Below are positions 60,680 through 64,000 of a DNA stretch of 64,000 nt, one piece after another. Source of the stretch: Herbiconiux moechotypicola (GTDB lineage Bacteria > Actinomycetota > Actinomycetes > Actinomycetales > Microbacteriaceae); assembly GCF_024979255.1 (NCBI RefSeq), contig NZ_JANLCN010000001.1, positions 62,001 through 126,000 of the forward strand, given 5' to 3'. Position 1 is the stretch's first letter. Each line of letters opens with the position of its first letter. A model generated the notes under the pieces. That model was given only the letters and a program-made list of their open reading frames with translations. It was not told the origin of the DNA and searched no databases. The position numbers were made by a program, and so were the translations under genes.

Positions 60680-61345
60680 TCAGCCGGGTGACGCCACCCC
60701 GAGCAGCAGACGGTCGGCGTAGGAGATGTGCTCGGCCAGGGTGCGGTCGACGCCCGTGCTCGCCGACACGCTGCTCCAGGTGTGCATCGCCATGCGGAGG
60801 GTCGAGCCGATCGAGAACACGATCGCCCACGCCTGATCGCCCGGCACGATGTCGTCGGCGGTGAGGGGGCTCGGGCCGCCCCGCGCCTCCTCACCGAGCA
60901 GCCGCTCGACCTCGCGGGCGAACTCGGCCTCGATGGCGCCGAGCGACTGGAAGTCTTTGGCGAGCAGGTGCGGGTTGGCGCTGATGAGCAGGCGCTTCTT
61001 CTCGACGAAGGCGGGCGAGCCCATGTCGAACGACTCGAGGTGCCCCAGGATGGCGGCGAGCACCTGCGACCTCACCGAGGAGCCGGGCCGCCACGCGACC
61101 GAGGCGAGCGAGGGCGGGGGGAACGCCCGCGAATTGCCGAGCACCGCATCTTCTTTGCTGGCGTAGTAGTTGAAGAAGGTGCGGCTCGTGACATCGGCCG
61201 CCGCGCTGATGGCCTCGACCGTCACCTCGCCGAGCCCCTGCGCCAGCGCGAGCTCGACCGCGGCCACCTCGATGGCACGGGCGGTCTCGCGCTTCTTGCG
61301 CTCGCGAGCACCCGAGGGTGCGTCGGCTGGTTCGGTGAGGGTCAC
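60680..61345 (-). CDS. TetR family repressor
   Basis: A 221-residue TetR-type regulator. The helix-turn-helix head is KKRETARAIEVAAVELALAQ and continues with VTVEAISAAADVTSRTFFNY then YASKEDAVLG. The C-terminal ligand domain is divergent. GTG 61345 fits a leaderless start, seven bases after AAATAT. Palindromes overlap its promoter, and the efflux gene follows on the same strand, so it most likely represses itself and the exporter until an inducer binds. Confidence 0.92.
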   Translation of the reverse strand: MTLTEPADAPSGARERKKRETARAIEVAAVELALAQGLGEVTVEAISAAADVTSRTFFNYYASKEDAVLGNSRAFPPPSLASVAWRPGSSVRSQVLAAILGHLESFDMGSPAFVEKKRLLISANPHLLAKDFQSLGAIEAEFAREVERLLGEEARGGPSPLTADDIVPGDQAWAIVFSIGSTLRMAMHTWSSVSASTGVDRTLAEHISYADRLLLGVASPG

Positions 61346-61352
61346 ATCCGCA

Positions 61353-61388
61353 ATATTTTCACATCACGAAAGATTTCGCAATGCGAAA
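61353..61388 (-). promoter_or_regulatory. TetR promoter with two overlapping palindromes
   Basis: On the minus strand TTGCGA (61381-61376), a 17-base spacer and AAATAT (61358-61353) form a promoter whose start would coincide with the GTG. TTTCGC and GCGAAA (61374-61388, centre AAT) and CGAAA and TTTCG (61367-61378, centre GA) are perfect overlapping palindromes across the -35, the expected operator. Confidence 0.6.
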
Positions 61389-61412
61389 GTTTAGGCGAAG
61401 CCGGAAAGCCCG

Positions 61413-61733
61413 CTACAGCGACGATGCGGTCGGCGCGTTGGGCTCGTCGAGCGGCACCAGACCCGTCGTGCTGCCCGCGATGGTGGCCAGATGCTCGATC
61501 CACTCGCGGTTGAGCGAAGGCTCGCGCGACCCGCGGAAGCGGAACTGCAACGGGATCGACGGATCGAGCCAGAGCGAGATGCGGCCGCCCCCCGAGTCGC
61601 GGTGCATCTCCCACGAGAGGGTGAACGACTCGCGCCGGCGGAACTTCGTGACGATCACCACGCGCAGATGCGCGAGCAGCCGATCGTCGAACTCGAACTC
61701 CGACGCCTGCGGCCCGTAGACCAGTGTTCCCAC
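61413..61733 (-). CDS. DUF7882-like small protein
   Basis: A 106-residue protein with the pattern MGTLVYGPQASEFEFDDRLL, then HLRVVIVTKFRRRESFTLSW, RISLWLDPSIPLQFRF and SREPSLNREWIEHL. This matches a family I know from Microbacteriaceae, often mislabelled as DNA ligase fragments and now called DUF7882. Its role is unknown. GTG 61733 has AAGGAG eight bases upstream. It points away from the lipid kinase region and ends 24 bases before the TetR operator. Confidence 0.75.
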   Translation of the reverse strand: MGTLVYGPQASEFEFDDRLLAHLRVVIVTKFRRRESFTLSWEMHRDSGGGRISLWLDPSIPLQFRFRGSREPSLNREWIEHLATIAGSTTGLVPLDEPNAPTASSL

Positions 61734-61824
61734 CGAGTAACTCCTTACGCGATTTCCCTCATCGCCGATGGTAACGGAATCCCAGGCCCGAGCGGATTAT
61801 CCTGGAGGCGGAAGGAGGCGCACG

Positions 61825-62499
61825 ATGGCCCGCAACCGCTCACGCCTCCCCAAGTGGATCGCGACGGGCAAACCGATCGTCGCCCCGCCCCCGCTCCCGC
61901 CCGAGGAGCTCGAGGCCGCGGTCGACGACGGGCTGCTGATCGCACGGTTCTCGGCCGTGCTCGCGCTCAAGAACCGGCTCATCGTGTCCGCCCTGCGCGA
62001 CGACGAGCCGTTCGACCGCGACTCGGCGGCCCGGGCCTACGCCGCCGTCGTGGCCGACCTCGCGATCGAGCAGGACCAGAACGCCGACCACGCCGCCGAG
62101 CTGATCGACCAGGTCGAACTCGACCCCGGGGTGGCCAGGCACGAGCACGACTACAAGTCGCGCGACGTCGAGTTGCTCTCGGCGAGACGCGCCGTGTACC
62201 GCCGCGTGGCGAAGCGCCTGCGCGACGACGCGCGCGACCCCGAGGTCGTCGCCCGGGTGGTGGAGGAGGCGCGGGAGCGCGCCTGGGAGGAGATCGCGCG
62301 CGAGCTCTCCTCGCGGCTCGACGACGCCCGGGAGGTCGCCGGGGTCGTCGTCGACGACGAGTACCGCCGGCTGCGGGCCGAACGGATGCGCAGGGTGCGC
62401 GAGTTCGACCTGTGGGAGCTGGCGGAGAGCCGAGAGGCCGCCGCGGCCCGCGTCGCCAGAGCGGCGCGCCAGGCGCGGGCGGGGCACCGGCGCTCCTGA
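61825..62499 (+). CDS. hypothetical charged protein, 224 residues
   Basis: A hydrophilic, largely helical protein with about one third charged residues. Helices such as RAVYRRVAKRLRDDARDPEV and ARVVEEARERAWEEIARELS suggest coiled-coil packing. A short proline run (PIVAPPPLPPEEL) follows the basic N-terminus. No family recognised. ATG 61825 has GGAAGGAGG upstream. It ends just before the lipid kinase, which has its own -10 box. Confidence 0.65.
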   Translation: MARNRSRLPKWIATGKPIVAPPPLPPEELEAAVDDGLLIARFSAVLALKNRLIVSALRDDEPFDRDSAARAYAAVVADLAIEQDQNADHAAELIDQVELDPGVARHEHDYKSRDVELLSARRAVYRRVAKRLRDDARDPEVVARVVEEARERAWEEIARELSSRLDDAREVAGVVVDDEYRRLRAERMRRVREFDLWELAESREAAAARVARAARQARAGHRRS

Positions 62500-62505
62500 T
62501 ACGGT
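62500..62505 (+). promoter_or_regulatory. -10 box of a leaderless start
   Basis: TACGGT lies seven bases before the ATG at 62513. Confidence 0.4.
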
Positions 62506-62512
62506 CGGCGGC

Positions 62513-63481
62513 ATGACGACGCCCCGTGCCGCACTCGTGTACAACCCCGTGAAGGTCGACCTCGAGGCCCTGAAGGCCGCGGTCGCCGCCGAGGAGGAGG
62601 CCGCCGGCTGGGCGGAGACCCTCTGGATCGAGACCACGGAGGACGACCCGGGCCAGGGTCAGGCGCGCCAGGCTCTCGCCGAGGGTGCCGACCTCGTCAT
62701 CGCCGCCGGCGGCGACGGCACGGTGCGCGCGGTGGCCGAAGAGCTCCGCGATGCGGGGGTGCCGCTCGGTCTCCTCCCCTCGGGCACCGGCAACCTCCTC
62801 GCCCGCAACCTCGACCTCACGCTCGACGACACCGCGACGGCGCTCGAGACGGCGTTCCGCGGCGACGACCGCGCGATCGACCTCGGCCTCATCCGCATCC
62901 GTCACCCCGACGGCACCGTCGGTCAGCACGCCTACCTCGTGATGGCGGGGCTCGGCCTCGACGCCAAGATGCTCTCCGCCACCGACGACGAGCTCAAGGC
63001 GAAGGTGGGGTGGCTGGCCTACGTGAAGGCGATCGCGCAGGTGCTGCGCGACAAGAATCAGCTGCACATCCGGTACAGCCTCGACGGCGGGCCGAACCGC
63101 TCGGTGCGGGCGCACACGATCATGGTGGGCAACTGCGGGTCGCTGCCCGCGAACATCCTGCTGCTGCCCGAGGCGGCCGTCGATGACGGGGTGTTCGACA
63201 TCGTCGTGCTGCGGCCCGAGGGCTTCGTGGGCTGGGTGCAGATCATGGTGAAGGTGTTCTGGGAGAACGGCGTGCTGCGCCGCAACACGGTAGGGCGCAA
63301 GCTCATGGGCCTCACGAAGGAGGTGCGGGCGCTCAACTACCTCAAGGGACGGGAGCTCGTGCTCAAGCTGCAGCGCCCCGAAGAGATCGAGCTCGACGGC
63401 GACCCGTTCGGCGAGGCCGTCGCCGTGAAGACCTGGGTCGACCCCGGCGCGCTCACCGTGCGCGTGCCGCGCGAACAGTAA
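62513..63481 (+). CDS. diacylglycerol kinase-type lipid kinase
   Basis: A 322-residue member of the DAGK catalytic family (DgkB/YegS/BmrU-like). The nucleotide loop is VIAAGGDGTVRAVAEEL with GGDGT at residues 66-70, followed by LGLLPSGTGNLLARN. The C-terminal beta-sandwich includes MVGNCGSLPANILLLPEA and the acid pair in VDDGVFDIVVL. It phosphorylates diacylglycerol or a related lipid alcohol, recycling lipids for membrane synthesis. A leaderless -10 box supports the start. Confidence 0.9.
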   Translation: MTTPRAALVYNPVKVDLEALKAAVAAEEEAAGWAETLWIETTEDDPGQGQARQALAEGADLVIAAGGDGTVRAVAEELRDAGVPLGLLPSGTGNLLARNLDLTLDDTATALETAFRGDDRAIDLGLIRIRHPDGTVGQHAYLVMAGLGLDAKMLSATDDELKAKVGWLAYVKAIAQVLRDKNQLHIRYSLDGGPNRSVRAHTIMVGNCGSLPANILLLPEAAVDDGVFDIVVLRPEGFVGWVQIMVKVFWENGVLRRNTVGRKLMGLTKEVRALNYLKGRELVLKLQRPEEIELDGDPFGEAVAVKTWVDPGALTVRVPREQ

Positions 63482-63573
63482 TCAGATCGGACGCGACCGG
63501 CAAGCCCCTCTTTGCTCGCCTCTATAGTCACTAGTCTTTCTAACAATAAGAACGACTCAGGAGTGGAGGCGCA

Positions 63574-63897
63574 ATGTCACTCATCGCGATGCCCGTGGCG
63601 GGCACGACGGCCGTCGAGCCCATCCGCTGGTCGACGCCGGAGACCAAGCTCTGGGTGGGTACCCGGGCGGGGGAGTACGCGGGCATGATCGAGTACGTCG
63701 ACGGGCACTTCGTGGTGGTGGGGGCCACCGGCCGGTCGCTCGGCAGCTGGAGCGACCTCGCTCAGGCGATGACCGCGGCCGAGTCGGGTCGCGGCGGGCA
63801 TCGCGTCTCCGACGCCCTGCTCTCCAACGTCGCTCTCGCCTCCGCGGCCGTCGCGGTGTCGATCGCGGGCCTCGGCCTCACGATGCTCGCGGCGTGA
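63574..63897 (+). CDS. small protein with C-terminal membrane span
   Basis: A 107-residue protein. The soluble part (ETKLWVGTRAGEYAGMIEYV, DGHFVVVGATGRSLGSWSDL) looks like a small beta domain. The C-terminus is one membrane span (ALASAAVAVSIAGLGLTMLAA), so it is tail-anchored. AGGAGTGGAGG precedes the ATG. The 92-base gap upstream is AT-richer and contains TATAGT (63523-63528), a likely -10. No family is known to me. Confidence 0.65.
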   Translation: MSLIAMPVAGTTAVEPIRWSTPETKLWVGTRAGEYAGMIEYVDGHFVVVGATGRSLGSWSDLAQAMTAAESGRGGHRVSDALLSNVALASAAVAVSIAGLGLTMLAA

Positions 63898-64000
63898 CGA
63901 CCCGGCTCCTCCGGCGCCCCGGCTGGCGCGCGTAGTCGCGGGCGCGCGACGAGGAGAGTGCGATGAGGATGAGGATGTCGAGCGAGAGCCCGACGAGACT
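63878..64000 (-). CDS. C-terminal fragment of a membrane protein (cut by window)
   Basis: On the minus strand an open frame enters from the right edge and ends at TGA 63880-63878. The visible 40 residues read as a hydrophobic stretch (SLVGLSLDILILIAL) then a basic tail (SRARDYARQPGRRRSR), as at the end of an integral membrane protein. It overlaps the previous gene tail-to-tail by 20 bases. Other frames are also open here, so this is tentative. Confidence 0.4.
   Translation of the reverse strand, partial: SLVGLSLDILILIALSSSRARDYARQPGRRRSRVVTPRAS

Overview
The window is chromosomal DNA from a high-GC actinobacterium, most likely of the family Microbacteriaceae. The evidence is the uniformly high GC, dense GTG and ATG starts, many starts that sit six or seven bases after a TANNNT -10 box (a leaderless-transcript pattern), and a small protein at 61413-61733 resembling a family I associate with Microbacteriaceae (DUF7882-like). 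Genus cannot be set from the sequence. I see no rRNA, tRNA, CRISPR array, transposase or phage gene. No gene-free stretch exceeds 300 bases; the longest are about 145-285 bases and are covered by regulatory entries.

Layout. 1-4500: the end of an ABC-F ATPase, a HicA/HicB-type toxin-antitoxin pair, an epoxide hydrolase and small membrane proteins. 4552-13564: a GntR-controlled run of eight genes in which every junction overlaps by 1-4 bases. It encodes a regulator, a DhnA/LsrF-type aldolase, a zinc alcohol dehydrogenase, an FGGY kinase, an aldehyde dehydrogenase, UbiX, UbiD and an NtaA-type flavin monooxygenase. I do not recognise the whole as a known pathway, and it is the best candidate here for an undescribed system. 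13588-22252: a beta-galactosidase (GH42) and aldo/keto reductase operon divergent from a CUT1 ABC importer, bracketed by two close LacI paralogues; two copies of a 23-9-23 palindrome flank the first LacI gene. 22247-23932: an orphan sensor kinase. 23953-30701: a divergent acid-sugar cluster (DeoR, class II aldolase/decarboxylase, DUF1537 kinase; SAF-domain dehydrogenase, amidohydrolase-type lactonase, MFS importer).

30665-39922: a probable xyloglucan or xylo-oligosaccharide operon (ABC importer, GH31 alpha-xylosidase, GH1 beta-glucosidase, CE7 acetyl esterase) under a LacI regulator with a perfect palindromic operator and an array of four operator-like sites. 40033-44782: a SulP transporter whose natural start may be an ATC codon, then an overlapping three-gene membrane module (YraQ-type permease, His-rich TIGR03943-type protein, anchored beta-propeller-like protein). 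44832-52949: mostly small membrane or envelope proteins, a class II glutamine amidotransferase, an esterase and a polysaccharide deacetylase lipoprotein. 53095-57121: a small leader ORF, a GH92 mannosidase with a 148-residue acidic tail, and a GT4 glycosyltransferase, all overlapping. 57164-64000: TIGR03086-like and DUF4253-like proteins, a Phd/VapC-type toxin-antitoxin pair with a perfect operator, a TetR/DHA2 efflux pair, a lipid kinase and small unknowns.

The gene content points to a plant- or soil-associated scavenger of plant-wall oligosaccharides, sugar acids and perhaps polyhydroxyalkyl aromatics. Each catabolic block carries its own local regulator with visible operator-like DNA. All functions are inferred from sequence features read by eye; no database search was run.
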